A stretch of DNA of 50,731 nucleotides. It comes from CAYFMP01 sp964344215 (GTDB lineage Bacteria > Pseudomonadota > Alphaproteobacteria > Rhodospirillales > Casp-alpha2). The stretch's first letter is position 1; the number at the start of each line of letters is the position of its first letter. A program made the translations under genes and the position numbers. Below, in pieces: positions 24,702 to 33,877 of this stretch. The notes under the pieces were generated by a model. That model worked only from the letters and a program-made list of their open reading frames with translations. It had not been told where the DNA came from and made no database searches. The stretch is from NCBI GenBank assembly GCA_964344215.1, contig CAYFMP010000022.1:1-50731 (forward strand), in the 5' to 3' direction.

Positions 24702-24782
24702 TCCGGGACCGGGGCGGCATCTACCGCGAAGCGGCGACCAACCTCCGGGTTACAAGGGCGATCGGATGATGCCCGCCAAGAT

Positions 24783-25622
24783 TCAACAGGACGGCCGGTC
24801 GAGAACCTCGATGCTGGCCGGTTTCAGATCGAGGATGAACTCTCCGAAATCCTGGCGGATATGTTCGGCGATGCCGTCGTCGCGGTAGTCGACGCCGAGT
24901 TCGAATTCGGGCAACGGTTCGCGGCTGCCGCGCGGGAAGAAGGCCATGCGGACCCGCCGCGCCGGCTTGTCGGGAAGGCCGGCCGCCGAAACCAGGCGGG
25001 CCGAGGCGGCGCGTTTGGCCTTTCCGGTGAAGACCGTGTTGATCTCGTACGGGTTCTCCAGACTGGCCCCGTCGAACACCGTGCTCATGAAGCGCTCGCC
25101 GCTCCTTTCCTCGTCGAGCAGGGCAATCAGGTGGCTGGTCGGGAAAAGCGTTCCTGCCGGCAGCTCGATGACGGTGCCCTCGGGACTGCTGAACCGGGCT
25201 TGCGCCGAGCCGTCCTCTGTTTGCCGTGAAACGTCGCCCTGCAGGAACTCGATCGGCTCGCCGTTGCGGTTGTGGCGAATGCGGAACCGATAGCTCAGCC
25301 CGTCCTTCGACTCCCAGCTGGCGAACGACCAGGTCGTCTCGATCTCGTCGCCGTCTTCATACTGCAGGCGCAGATAGACGTTGGTCTCGGCGATCCAGGC
25401 CTCGCAGCCGTCGGCGAACTTATAGAGCATGGCGCCGCGGGCGTCGGCGACGTCGGACGAGCTGGCCGCGGTGTCGAGCGACATCTTGTAAAGCGCCCGG
25501 TGCGGCACCAATTCGACGGCGCCGGCGGCGCCGGTCGCCGCCGACAGCATGGCGGCCGCGAAAACAGCGCTCACGGCGGCCCGTGAACGGGCGAAACAAG
25601 ATCGGACGAGCAAGTTCAGCAA
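24783..25622 (-). CDS. eipB: Cell-envelope integrity protein EipB (DUF1849)
   Basis: A 279-residue periplasmic protein of the alphaproteobacterial EipB/DUF1849 family, which in Brucella maintains envelope integrity. An N-terminal signal region ends near GAAGAVELVPHRALYKMSL. Conserved stretches are ARGAMLYKFADGCEAW, YEDGDEIETTWSFASWESKDGLSYRFRIR, LPAGTLFPTSHLIALLDEE and RMAFFPRGSREPLPEFELG. The two cysteines (FADGC and the C-terminal PSC) match the family's disulfide. The start is a TTG at 25622; no upstream ATG fits. Confidence 0.88.
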   Translation of the reverse strand: MLNLLVRSCFARSRAAVSAVFAAAMLSAATGAAGAVELVPHRALYKMSLDTAASSSDVADARGAMLYKFADGCEAWIAETNVYLRLQYEDGDEIETTWSFASWESKDGLSYRFRIRHNRNGEPIEFLQGDVSRQTEDGSAQARFSSPEGTVIELPAGTLFPTSHLIALLDEERSGERFMSTVFDGASLENPYEINTVFTGKAKRAASARLVSAAGLPDKPARRVRMAFFPRGSREPLPEFELGVDYRDDGIAEHIRQDFGEFILDLKPASIEVLDRPSC

Positions 25623-25825
25623 TGGGGTTCCCTAGGGTGGTTGGCGGCCGACCATTCGGGTCGTCGTCGACGGGCCGATCATACGCCGCACGACGCCCGA
25701 CTGTCCACTTTCGCTGCTCGGGGCCGCCGCGACGACCCCGGCAAACCTCGCCCAGCGGCCCCGGTTTCGGCAACTTTTACCGGGTCCGAGCGGCCCTAAC
25801 CCTTTGGTATTCAAGGAGTCTCCCA

Positions 25826-25841
25826 TGGCACGGGAATTGCT
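25826..25841 (+). promoter_or_regulatory. Sigma-54 promoter (-24/-12), perfect consensus match
   Basis: TGGCACGGGAATTGCT matches TGGCACG-N4-TTGCW at every defined position. The predicted transcription start is near 25852, about 50 bases before the ATG at 25904. It is directly overlapped downstream by the dyad CTTGAA-A-TTCAAG (25840-25852). RpoN transcription needs an enhancer-binding activator, which is not encoded here. Confidence 0.75.
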
Positions 25842-25903
25842 TGAAATTCAAGAAAAACAACCGTCGCCACGCCCGTGCGGCTTGACCTCCGGAGGACCCG
25901 AAG

Positions 25904-26146
25904 ATGAAACCTCAAACGTTCAATCCTCGTCTCCAGCACGATGCTGCGCCCTCATCCATGCTGATCTCGGATCTGTGTCACCTGGTCGACCTGCTCGGCA
26001 GCGACGGACTTCCCGGTGTCGCCCGCGAGCTCGCCCTCGACGCGCTGAACGCGGCGACGGCGGCGGAACGCCGGATCAGCAGCCAAGCCGTGGAGATCAA
26101 ACGCCTGGAAAGCCTTTTTCCCGACGGCGAGGGGATCGAAGCTTGA
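25904..26146 (+). CDS. Small protein of unknown function, first gene of sigma-54 unit
   Basis: An 80-residue protein (MKPQTFNPRLQHDAAPSSML start). The predicted helix LISDLCHLVDLLGSDGLPGVARELALDALNAATAAERRISSQAVEIKRLESLF is likely coiled-coil. I do not recognise the family. GGAGGA precedes the ATG at 25904. It is the first gene after the sigma-54 promoter and 45 bases before the next gene. Sigma-54 control and a short helical shape are common for flagellar chaperone-like proteins, but nothing in the sequence proves that role. Confidence 0.65.
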   Translation: MKPQTFNPRLQHDAAPSSMLISDLCHLVDLLGSDGLPGVARELALDALNAATAAERRISSQAVEIKRLESLFPDGEGIEA

Positions 26147-26191
26147 TCGCGCCGCGCCGTTTCCCCTTGCCGACCGGCGAGCCCGAGCCCG

Positions 26192-26668
26192 ATGCGGATT
26201 GACTCGGGCCTGCGCCATGACGACGCCGCCCTCGGTGTGGGGCGCGAGTTGGTGCCGGTCGAGGCGCCAACGCCGCCGGCCAGGGTGGGCGCCGCCGACG
26301 CCGTCGAGGACGTTGCACCGGCCCGCGCCGCCGACGGCTCGGCTCGTCGCGCCGACATCCGCGCGCTGTCGCCGCGTCAGATGGCGGAATACAGCCTCGA
26401 TCTTTACGTCGACGGCGCCATCGGTTTCGACGACTACGCCATGCTGGCCTTCCAGCCCGAACTGCACCCCGATTACAACCAGACCATCGGCGCCCTGACC
26501 GGCGAGGAGGCGGCACCGGACCGGCCTCGGGATTTCGTCAAGCTATGGGAAGAACGGCTCGAATTCGAACTGCGCCACAACCCGCAAAACTCGCCGCGCG
26601 TCACCCGCACCGAACGTGTTGTCGGCCTGCTTCGGCAGATCGACCGGCCGACCGACGTCAGCGTCTGA
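26192..26668 (+). CDS. Unknown protein, second gene of sigma-54 unit
   Basis: A 158-residue cytoplasmic protein. The first 60 residues are Ala/Pro-rich and probably disordered. The rest is an acidic helical domain: IRALSPRQMAEYSLDLYVDGAIGFDDYAMLAFQPELHPDYNQTIGALTGE, then RDFVKLWEERLEFELRHNPQN and RTERVVGLLRQID. I do not recognise a named family. The ATG at 26192 has no strong ribosome site, consistent with translation following the upstream gene. The promoter upstream suggests activation by an RpoN-dependent signal such as motility or nitrogen status. Confidence 0.65.
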   Translation: MRIDSGLRHDDAALGVGRELVPVEAPTPPARVGAADAVEDVAPARAADGSARRADIRALSPRQMAEYSLDLYVDGAIGFDDYAMLAFQPELHPDYNQTIGALTGEEAAPDRPRDFVKLWEERLEFELRHNPQNSPRVTRTERVVGLLRQIDRPTDVSV

Positions 26669-26688
26669 TAGCGCGAAGAGCGGGAAGT

Positions 26689-27645
26689 CTATTCGGGAAG
26701 GCCGGCCAGCAGGTTGCTGCGTTGCAGGGCCGCTTTGGCCTCGAAGATGGTCATGGCGACCAACCAATCGCCCGGCGTCACTCGAATGGCCCAGGTATCC
26801 GCGATCCCGGCCTTCGACAGGCTGCGATGCACGGTCGTTTCGGCGCCCTGTTCGACGGGGCCGACGACGACCCGGTAGACGGCGCCACCGTCGAGGTTGG
26901 CGGCCAGTATGGTCGGTAGCAATTCGCGGTGTTCGCCGACCAGCGAGCGGGCGTTGGCGTGATTCCTGAAGCTGCCGATGACGAAATAGATGCCGCTGGC
27001 CGGCTCGCCGACGGTCGGCTTCAAAGGGGGAATCGGAAAACCGCCGATCACTGTCCGGGACTCCCTTTCGACGGCCTGCGGCGGCGACATCAGCAGCGGT
27101 GATGGTTGCGGCTCGGATGGCTCCACGACGGTCAACCGCGGATCGGGCAGCAATACGATTTCGATCGCCTCGGATTCGGTCGGCCGCGGCGCAGCCGTCT
27201 CGGCCGGCTCTAAAGCTTCGAGGGCGATCTCATCCTCAGTTTCCGGACCGCCGGCCGCCGTCTCGAACTCGTTCAGGGCTTCGATATCCTGAAAATCGCC
27301 GAGGTCGTCGTGCAGGTCCTGAACGATTGGCGCGGCGGCGAACTCGGTCGCCTCGTCGTCCCGATCCCCGACCGACGGCGCGAATCTGGCCGGTTCGACC
27401 GGTTCGGCGCTGGCAATCATCGTCGCCGCGTCGTCGTATTCCTGGCAAATCCGTCCTTCGGTCAGGCCGCGCCACACGGCGCAATCCTGCTGTGCGACGA
27501 TCGACAGTCCGTGGTCGGCGACGGATTTCTGGGTGGTCAGGTAGGAGAGTCCGTCCAACGCCCAGGAGGCGACCTGGACAGGCAGCGGCACGGCGCACCC
27601 CGCCAGCAGCAAAGCCGCTATCCCAAGCGTCAGTGGTCTACGCAT
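26689..27645 (-). CDS. SPOR-domain lipoprotein
   Basis: A 318-residue envelope lipoprotein. MRRPLTLGIAALLLAGC at the N-terminus is a clear signal with lipobox LAGC (Cys17). A conserved-looking segment follows (KSVADHGLSIVAQQDCAVWRGLTEGRICQEYDD), then a long acidic, probably disordered linker. The C-terminal SPOR-like domain (about 219-310) contains IYFVIGSFRNHANARSLVGEH and VYRVVVGPV. SPOR domains bind denuded peptidoglycan at division sites. The ATG at 27645 is chosen because it places the lipobox normally; earlier in-frame Mets would add about 9-30 residues. Confidence 0.78.
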   Translation of the reverse strand: MRRPLTLGIAALLLAGCAVPLPVQVASWALDGLSYLTTQKSVADHGLSIVAQQDCAVWRGLTEGRICQEYDDAATMIASAEPVEPARFAPSVGDRDDEATEFAAAPIVQDLHDDLGDFQDIEALNEFETAAGGPETEDEIALEALEPAETAAPRPTESEAIEIVLLPDPRLTVVEPSEPQPSPLLMSPPQAVERESRTVIGGFPIPPLKPTVGEPASGIYFVIGSFRNHANARSLVGEHRELLPTILAANLDGGAVYRVVVGPVEQGAETTVHRSLSKAGIADTWAIRVTPGDWLVAMTIFEAKAALQRSNLLAGLPE

Positions 27646-27863
27646 CCCCAGGACCCCGATCTCCCGTCCCATTTGTTTTCGCTCTTCGTCTTGTTGTTTG
27701 TATCGTCCGGTCCCGTTTTTCGGACCTATCATTCGATACTGCCGCGATAGTTCGAATCGCGGCTGTACTGGGGGTCGCCATCAGTATGGCCCCCTTTCCC
27801 GAGAGTCCGCAACTGAATAATTGTTTCGCTCGGTTACGCCCGGCAGAGACGCCGGAAAGCCCA

Positions 27864-29693
27864 TTAATCCGCGGCTTCGCCGTCGTTTTCGGGAGTCTCC
27901 GGCTTTCTGACCTTGGGCAGGTTGAGCTTCAAGTGGATTTCCCGCAGCCGTTCCTCGGGAATCGTCCCCGGCGCCCCCATCAACAGGTCTTCGGCGCGCT
28001 GATTCATGGGGAACGCGATGACCTCGCGGATATTCGGCTCCTCGGCCAACAGCATGACGATACGGTCGATGCCTGGCGCCGAGCCGCCGTGCGGCGGGGC
28101 GCCGTAGCGGAACGCCCGCAACATGCCGCCGAATTCGGTTTCCACCACGTCTCTGTCGTAACCGGCGATCTCGAAGGCCTTGATCATGATTTCCGGACTG
28201 TGGTTGCGGATCGCACCGGACGACAATTCGACGCCGTTGCAGACGATATCGTACTGGTACGCCAGGACGTCGAGCGGGTCTTCCTTTTCGAGCGCCTCCA
28301 GCCCGCCTTGCGGCATCGAAAACGGATTGTGGCTGAACTGGACCTGGCCGGTTTCCTCGTTCATCTCGAACATCGGGTAATCGACGACCCAACAGAACCG
28401 GAACTTGCCCGCGTCCAGCAACTCCAGTTCCTCGCACAGGCGGGTTCGAGCGACGCCGGCGAAGGCCGCGGCCGTTTTCTTGTCGCCGCAGGTGAAGAAC
28501 ACCGCATCGCCGGCGCCGACGCCGGCGGTTTCGCGGATGGTCTCGATGCGGTCGGCCTCCAGGTTCTTGGCGATCGGACCGCGTGGCTCGCCGTCGTCGC
28601 CGAAAACGATGTAGCCGAGGCCGCCGGCCCCTTCGTCGCGGGCCCAATCGTTGAGCTTGTCGAAAAAGCTGCGCGGCCGGGCCGCCGCTCCCGGCGCCGG
28701 GATGGCGCGAACCACCGCCCCCTTGTCGACGTTCTTGGCAAACAGCCCGAAGCCCCCATCCCGGTAGGCCTCTGTGACGTCACTGATTTCGAGGGGATTG
28801 CGCAGATCCGGCTTGTCGGTGCCGTATTTGAGCATGGCGTATTCGAAGGGAATACGCGGGAACGGCGACGGGGTAACGTGACGGCCGTCGCCAAACTCCT
28901 CGAAGACGCCGGCCAGCACCGGTTCGATGGCGGCGAAGACGTCTTCCTGAGTGACGTAAGCCATCTCGAAATCGAGCTGGTAGAACTCGCCGGGACTGCG
29001 GTCGGCCCGCGCGTCCTCGTCGCGGAAACACGGCGCGATCTGGAAATACTTGTCGAAGCCCGACACCATCAACAGCTGCTTGAACTGCTGCGGCGCCTGC
29101 GGCAGCGCGTAAAACCGGCCCGGGTGGTGGCGGCTCGGCACCAGGTAGTCGCGCGCGCCTTCCGGCGAGGATGCGGTCAGGATCGGAGTTTGGATTTCCA
29201 GGAATCCGGCCTCGACCATGCGGCGGCGGATGCTCCAGATCACCTCCGAGCGCAGCACCACATTGGCGTGCATCTGTTCGCGTCTGAGGTCGAGAAAGCG
29301 GTAGCGCAGCCGCGTATCCTCCCCGAGATCGGCGGGATCGCCGACCACCTGCATGGGCAGCACCTCGGCCGCGCTCTCGACGGCGATGTCGGCGATCTGC
29401 ACCTCGACCTCGCCGGTTGGCAGGTTTGGGTTCACGGTATCGTCGGACCGCTTGACGACCGGACCGGTCACCGTGACGACGCTCTCGGGGCGGGCGTTTT
29501 CGACGATTTCGAACAGTTGGCTGGAGACGTCGATGACGCACTGGGTCAGACCGAAATGATCGCGCAGATCGACGAACACCAGATTGCCGTGGTCGCGCTT
29601 GCGGTGAATCCATCCGGAAAGACGAACGTCCTGGCCGGCGTGATCGAGCCTGAGTTCGCCGCAGGTGTGAGTACGGTAAACGTGCATGGTCAT
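27864..29693 (-). CDS. aspS: Aspartyl-tRNA synthetase
   Basis: A class II synthetase charging tRNA-Asp with aspartate; some alphaproteobacterial forms also charge tRNA-Asn. About 609 residues, the usual bacterial length. Domains in order: N-terminal OB-fold anticodon binding (MTMHVYRTHTCGELR), motif 1, motif 2 (FRDEDARADRSPGEFYQLDFEMAY), the bacterial GAD insertion (about 290-420), and motif 3 (APPHGGSAPGIDRIVMLL). Starts at 29693 and 29687 are both plausible. It is not obviously in an operon. Confidence 0.97.
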   Translation of the reverse strand: MTMHVYRTHTCGELRLDHAGQDVRLSGWIHRKRDHGNLVFVDLRDHFGLTQCVIDVSSQLFEIVENARPESVVTVTGPVVKRSDDTVNPNLPTGEVEVQIADIAVESAAEVLPMQVVGDPADLGEDTRLRYRFLDLRREQMHANVVLRSEVIWSIRRRMVEAGFLEIQTPILTASSPEGARDYLVPSRHHPGRFYALPQAPQQFKQLLMVSGFDKYFQIAPCFRDEDARADRSPGEFYQLDFEMAYVTQEDVFAAIEPVLAGVFEEFGDGRHVTPSPFPRIPFEYAMLKYGTDKPDLRNPLEISDVTEAYRDGGFGLFAKNVDKGAVVRAIPAPGAAARPRSFFDKLNDWARDEGAGGLGYIVFGDDGEPRGPIAKNLEADRIETIRETAGVGAGDAVFFTCGDKKTAAAFAGVARTRLCEELELLDAGKFRFCWVVDYPMFEMNEETGQVQFSHNPFSMPQGGLEALEKEDPLDVLAYQYDIVCNGVELSSGAIRNHSPEIMIKAFEIAGYDRDVVETEFGGMLRAFRYGAPPHGGSAPGIDRIVMLLAEEPNIREVIAFPMNQRAEDLLMGAPGTIPEERLREIHLKLNLPKVRKPETPENDGEAAD

Positions 29694-30008
29694 CGGACGG
29701 ATTTTTCCTCGTCCCCGGCTTTTTGCGCCGGGCCGCGTCTGTTTACAGCATTTTCGCGGTTTGGAAAGGGTCTTTTCGGGCGCCGCCGCCGAACGATCGT
29801 CGGGCCGCCGGATGCCTGACGGCAACGCCGCAGGCTGCTGGTTATCCACCGCCGATCACCGAATTCACACGCTTTAACACCAACGTCGAGGCGCGCTGGT
29901 CGCCGGCAATCCTCACAATCGGGTGAGCCCGGGCGATCGCCATTGTTTCGGGAAAGCCGGGGTGTCATAGAGGGTAGGCTCGACTCCACCGCCCCGGAAC
30001 GCGTCCCC

Positions 30009-30932
30009 ATGTCCGACATCATCCTCCATCACTACCCGCAATCGCCGGTCTCCGAAAAGGTCCGCATCGTGCTCGGCCTCAAGGGCCTGGCCTGGCGCTC
30101 GGTCGAGATTCCGAGGCTGCCGCCGAAACCGGACCTGATGCCGCTGACCGGCGGCTATCGGCTGACTCCGGTGATGCAGATCGGCGCCGACATCTATTGC
30201 GATTCAAAACGCATCCTGCGCGAGATCGACAGGCGCCACCCGGAGCCGACCCTGTTTCCGGGCGGCGCCCAAGGCATGGCGTGGGGCATCGGCCAGTGGA
30301 CCGACGGGCCGATGTTCAGGAACGTCATCGCCACCGTGTTCGGCGCCAATGCCGACGAGCTGCCGCCGGAGTTCTACGCCGACCGCATCCCGCTCTACTT
30401 CGGCCCCGACGTCACCAAGGAGTCGATGATCGACGAGGTCGGCCACAACCGCGACCAGTTGCGGGTCCAGTTCGGGTGGATGGACGACCGCCTGTCGGGG
30501 GGGCGCGATTTCATGCTCGGCGCCGAGCCCGGGCTGCCCGATGCGTTCTGTTATTACCTGGTCTGGTTCCTGCGCGGCCGCGACCCCGGCGGACCCGGCC
30601 TGCTGGCCCGGTTCCCGCACCTGCTGGCCTGGGAGGCGCGTATGAAGGCATTCGGCCACGGCCGCCCCGAGCCGATGGATTCGAAGGAGGCGCTCGACAT
30701 CGCCGAGGTCTCTCAAAGCATCGCCGAAGAACGCGCCGACCCGGACGACCCGCGCGGCCTCAAGCCCGGCGACGTGGTCGAGATCGCCCCGGTCGACCCC
30801 GGCGGCGGCGCCGTCCGCGGTACCATCGTCGCCTCCAGCGCCCAGGAGATCGCCATCCGCCACAGCGATCGGCGGGTCGGCGAGGTGGTGGTGCACTTCG
30901 CCCGTGCCGGCTATCGGGTGACGCCGCTGTAG
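30009..30932 (+). CDS. Glutathione S-transferase-like protein
   Basis: A 307-residue protein with an N-terminal thioredoxin-like GST domain (IILHHYPQSPVSEKVRIVLGLKGLAWRSVEI; Ser12 or Ser15 could be the thiol-activating residue) and a helical GST C-terminal domain to about residue 220. A 70-residue C-terminal extension (LKPGDVVEIAPVDPGGGAVRGTIVASSAQEIAIRH) looks like a small beta-barrel and is not part of normal GSTs. The ATG at 30009 is supported by the family start. The substrate is unknown. Confidence 0.83.
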   Translation: MSDIILHHYPQSPVSEKVRIVLGLKGLAWRSVEIPRLPPKPDLMPLTGGYRLTPVMQIGADIYCDSKRILREIDRRHPEPTLFPGGAQGMAWGIGQWTDGPMFRNVIATVFGANADELPPEFYADRIPLYFGPDVTKESMIDEVGHNRDQLRVQFGWMDDRLSGGRDFMLGAEPGLPDAFCYYLVWFLRGRDPGGPGLLARFPHLLAWEARMKAFGHGRPEPMDSKEALDIAEVSQSIAEERADPDDPRGLKPGDVVEIAPVDPGGGAVRGTIVASSAQEIAIRHSDRRVGEVVVHFARAGYRVTPL

Positions 30933-30958
30933 ACGGCGCCGCGCGGGCGGGCGGGGAG

Positions 30959-31870
30959 CTAATTGCCCCGGTTGGTGACGAATTCCTGGATGGCGTCGGC
31001 CGCGTCTTCCCCGTAAAGATCGCGGAAGAAGTGGTCGGCGCCCTCGACCACCACCAGCCCGACCCTCGGTCCGGTCATGCCCCGCATCTTTTCGATCAAG
31101 TCGGGAATGACCGCATCCTCGGAGGCGGCGACGACCAGGACCGGAATCTTGGCGTCCTTCAAGAGGCTGGGCGTGTCGCCCTTGGTGTCGGCCCCATAGA
31201 AATCGAGGAACGTCGCCGCCGCCACCTTGGTGTCCGGGCAATAGCGGAACCCCTTGACGGCCATCATCTCCGCGCCCTTGCCGGCGGCGACCAGGGCCTC
31301 GGCCTCGGCCACCAACGGAGCCAACGGCGTCTTGTATCGGTTTTCGTAGCCTTTGCGGGTGCGCTCCGGGCTCGACGTCGCCGGCGCCAGGAGAACGGCG
31401 CCGCCGACCGACGGGTCCGGCGATCCAATTACGTAGCGCGCCGTCTGGTTGCCGCCGTTGGAATGGCCGACCACGGTAATCCGCATCGTCCCCTTGGCCT
31501 TCAGCCAGTCTACCCAGAGCCCGATCTCGCGCATCGCATCGGCGCGCCGGTAGCGGTGCGGTACCGAACACTCGTACATGCCGTGGCGGTCGTCGAGACC
31601 GAGGGCCAAGTTGATGGCCAGCGTGCTGAAGCCGCGCTCCGCCAGCAACTCCTGTTGGGCGACGATGATCTCCATGGCGTTGTGGGCCAGGGCGCCGTGG
31701 GTAATGAGGATGACTCCGTCCGCGAACTTCTTGCCGTCGGCCAGGTTGAGGTTGGCGTTGAGGGTGCGGCCGCCGTCGGCGATCCTGACTTCCTCGGACC
31801 AGGCGGCGGCGGGAACGGCGGCGGCCAGGCCGACGATCAGGGCCAGCCTGGAAAGGCGTTTGCGGAGCAT
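30959..31870 (-). CDS. Exported alpha/beta hydrolase
   Basis: A 303-residue alpha/beta-hydrolase-fold protein with a signal peptide (KRLSRLALIVGLAAAVPAAAWSEE). Motifs are ITHGALAHNAME, nucleophile VGHSNGGNQTARYV, a candidate acid in SEDAVIP, and the C-terminal His in GADHFFRD. It is likely periplasmic. GGAGG precedes the ATG at 31870. It ends about 27 bases from the convergent GST gene. Two GATAAT hexamers lie just upstream (31889 and 31903), possibly a regulator site. The substrate is unknown. Confidence 0.82.
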   Translation of the reverse strand: MLRKRLSRLALIVGLAAAVPAAAWSEEVRIADGGRTLNANLNLADGKKFADGVILITHGALAHNAMEIIVAQQELLAERGFSTLAINLALGLDDRHGMYECSVPHRYRRADAMREIGLWVDWLKAKGTMRITVVGHSNGGNQTARYVIGSPDPSVGGAVLLAPATSSPERTRKGYENRYKTPLAPLVAEAEALVAAGKGAEMMAVKGFRYCPDTKVAAATFLDFYGADTKGDTPSLLKDAKIPVLVVAASEDAVIPDLIEKMRGMTGPRVGLVVVEGADHFFRDLYGEDAADAIQEFVTNRGN

Positions 31871-32005
31871 GGGTCCTCCATCGGAAATGATAATTAACGG
31901 ATGATAATGAAACGGAGGTTTAGCACCGCCGCGGTTATTTGTCATCCGCCGGCGGCCGACGGCGCGGCTTTTGCGCCGGCCGGAAACCGTGTATAGCAGA
32001 CGCCC

Positions 32006-33181
32006 ATGACGTTGATCTCCGACACGACCGCGCTCGACGCGTTCTGCAAGCGCCTGCGCGCCGCCAACTATGTCACCGTCGATACCGAATTCATGCGCGA
32101 GAAGACCTACTGGCCGATCCTGTGCCTGTTGCAGATCGCCGGTCCCGACGAAGCCGCCGCCATCGACGCCCTGGCCCCGGATATCGACCTCGGGCCCGTT
32201 TACGAATTGTTCGACGACCGCAGCGTCACCAAGGTCTTTCACGCCGCCCGCCAGGACCTGGAGATCTTTTTCCACCAGAACGGGCGCCTGCCGGAGCCGG
32301 TGTTCGACACCCAGGTGGCGGCCATGGTCTGCGGCTTCGGCGACGCCGTCGGCTACGAGCAGTTGATCGCCAAGCTGACCAAGCAACGCGTCGACAAGAG
32401 TTCGCGTTTCACCGATTGGTCGGTGCGGCCGCTGAGCGAACGTCAGATCGCCTATGCCCTGGCCGACGTCACCCACCTCAGGCCGGCTTATGAGAAACTG
32501 GCCCGCAAGCTCGACGCCCAGGGCCGGGCCGCCTGGATCGACGAGGAGATGGCCGTGCTGGCGGCGTCGGAAACCTACGACGGCGACCCCGACAACGCCT
32601 ATCGACGGATCAAGGCGCGGTCCAAGTCGGGCCGCTTCCTCGCCGTCCTGCGCGAACTCGCCGCCTGGCGCGAGCGCGAGGCGCAACGCCGCGACCAGCC
32701 GCGCAACCGCGTCCTGCGCGACGAAGCGCTGGTCGAGATCGCCCACCACACGCCGAAATCGATCAAGGAGCTGAGCCGCACCCGGGGGCTTTCGGCGAAG
32801 ACGGCGGAAGGCGGCTACGGCGCGCAGATCCTCGAAGCGGTCGAACGCGGTCTGGCCGTGCCCGAAGCCGAGTGCCCGCAGCCAGAGAGCAAGCCCGACC
32901 TGCCGCACGGCCTCGGCCCGGTCACCGACCTCCTGAAGGTGCTGCTGAAGATGAAGTCCGAGGAATCGCACGTCGCCACCAAGCTGCTGGCGTCGAGCGC
33001 CGACATCGACCAGATTGCCGCTTTCGGCGAGCAGGCCGACGTGCGCGCCATGAGCGGCTGGCGTCGCGAGGTGTTCGGCAACGACGCGCTGGAATTGAGG
33101 GCCGGACAACTGGCGCTGGCCGTCGACGGCAACCGCATGGTCCTGTTGCCGGCCGACGGCGGCGGCGGAGCCGAGTCGTGA
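32006..33181 (+). CDS. rnd: Ribonuclease D
   Basis: A 391-residue 3'-5' exoribonuclease acting in tRNA and stable-RNA 3' end trimming. The DEDDy catalytic residues are present: D26-T-E28 in VTVDTEF, DLEIFF near residue 89, and YALADVTHLRP. An HRDC domain follows (FLAVLRELAAWREREAQRRDQPRNRVLRDEALVEIA), and the length fits bacterial RNase D. The ATG at 32006 starts MTLISDTTAL. Its stop overlaps the GTG of the next gene (GTGA), indicating coupling. Confidence 0.95.
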   Translation: MTLISDTTALDAFCKRLRAANYVTVDTEFMREKTYWPILCLLQIAGPDEAAAIDALAPDIDLGPVYELFDDRSVTKVFHAARQDLEIFFHQNGRLPEPVFDTQVAAMVCGFGDAVGYEQLIAKLTKQRVDKSSRFTDWSVRPLSERQIAYALADVTHLRPAYEKLARKLDAQGRAAWIDEEMAVLAASETYDGDPDNAYRRIKARSKSGRFLAVLRELAAWREREAQRRDQPRNRVLRDEALVEIAHHTPKSIKELSRTRGLSAKTAEGGYGAQILEAVERGLAVPEAECPQPESKPDLPHGLGPVTDLLKVLLKMKSEESHVATKLLASSADIDQIAAFGEQADVRAMSGWRREVFGNDALELRAGQLALAVDGNRMVLLPADGGGGAES

Positions 33182-33786
33182 TTCTGACCGGCCAGTACGA
33201 TTCGCCGTTCGTCAGAAGGGTCGCCGTCACCCTGCATCTCTACGGCCTTCCCTTCGAGCGCCAAGCGGTATCCGTCTACGACGACTTCGACGACGTTTTG
33301 GCGGTCAATCCGTTGGGCCGGGTTCCGGCGCTCAGGCTCGACGACGGCCAAGTGCTGGTCGACAGCGCGGTCATCCTCGACTACCTGGACCGCCTGGCCG
33401 GGCCCGAAGCCGCGTTGACCCCGCTCGACGGCGAAGCTCGTTGGCCGGTCGTGCAACGAACCACGGTGGCGCTCGGCGTCTCCGAGAAGACCGTCGAGTT
33501 GAACACCGAGACCCTGCGCCGGCCCGCCGACAAGCACTTTGTCGAGCGCATCGAGCGTTGCCGCAACCAGATTCTCTCGGCACTGGCCTGGCTCGAAGCC
33601 GACTTCAGGGGTCCCTGGATATGTGGCGCGGCGATGTCCCAGGCCGACGTGACGCTGGCCGTCGCCTGGTCGCACGCCGCCAGACGCCAACCCGAACTGA
33701 TTGCCGACAACGCTTCATCCTTCCCCAACCTGGCCCGCCTCAACGCCGAAGCCGAGACGTTGCCAGCCTTCCGGGGGTACCCTTGA
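33178..33786 (+). CDS. Glutathione S-transferase family protein
   Basis: A 202-residue GST with start GTG at 33178 overlapping the RNase D stop. The N-terminal thioredoxin-like domain reads MILTGQYDSPFVRRVAVTLHLYGLPFERQAVSV, with Ser9 in the SPF position as candidate thiol-activating residue and the glutathione-binding VPALRLDDGQVLVDSAVILDYL. The C-terminal domain contains ICGAAMSQADVTLAVAW. Typical soluble GST length. The role of coupling to rnd is not evident. Confidence 0.87.
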   Translation: MILTGQYDSPFVRRVAVTLHLYGLPFERQAVSVYDDFDDVLAVNPLGRVPALRLDDGQVLVDSAVILDYLDRLAGPEAALTPLDGEARWPVVQRTTVALGVSEKTVELNTETLRRPADKHFVERIERCRNQILSALAWLEADFRGPWICGAAMSQADVTLAVAWSHAARRQPELIADNASSFPNLARLNAEAETLPAFRGYP

Positions 33787-33877
33787 GCGACCGCGATCCG
33801 CTGGCTCCGCAATAAGGCCTTGATTTCGGGCGCCGCCACGAACGAACCTTGGTGGTAGACGGGGAGGAGGAAATCGC

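Noticed and set aside
25825..25900. ATG at 25825 starting MARELLEIQEKQ
   Set aside because: The ATG lies within the sigma-54 promoter itself and the frame runs across the next gene without protein character.
27099..29819. 906-codon open frame on the plus strand over aspS
   Set aside because: It is the antisense of aspS and the SPOR lipoprotein gene; long opposite frames are expected at this GC and it shows no family features.
31889..31908. Two GATAAT hexamers as a Fur box
   Set aside because: Only two hexamers with a 14-base offset; no third hexamer or inverted copy, so evidence for Fur is too weak.
30959..33109. Single 716-residue minus-strand protein
   Set aside because: Only the last 303 residues are real (signal peptide and hydrolase); the upstream part is antisense of RNase D and the good ribosome site is at 31870.
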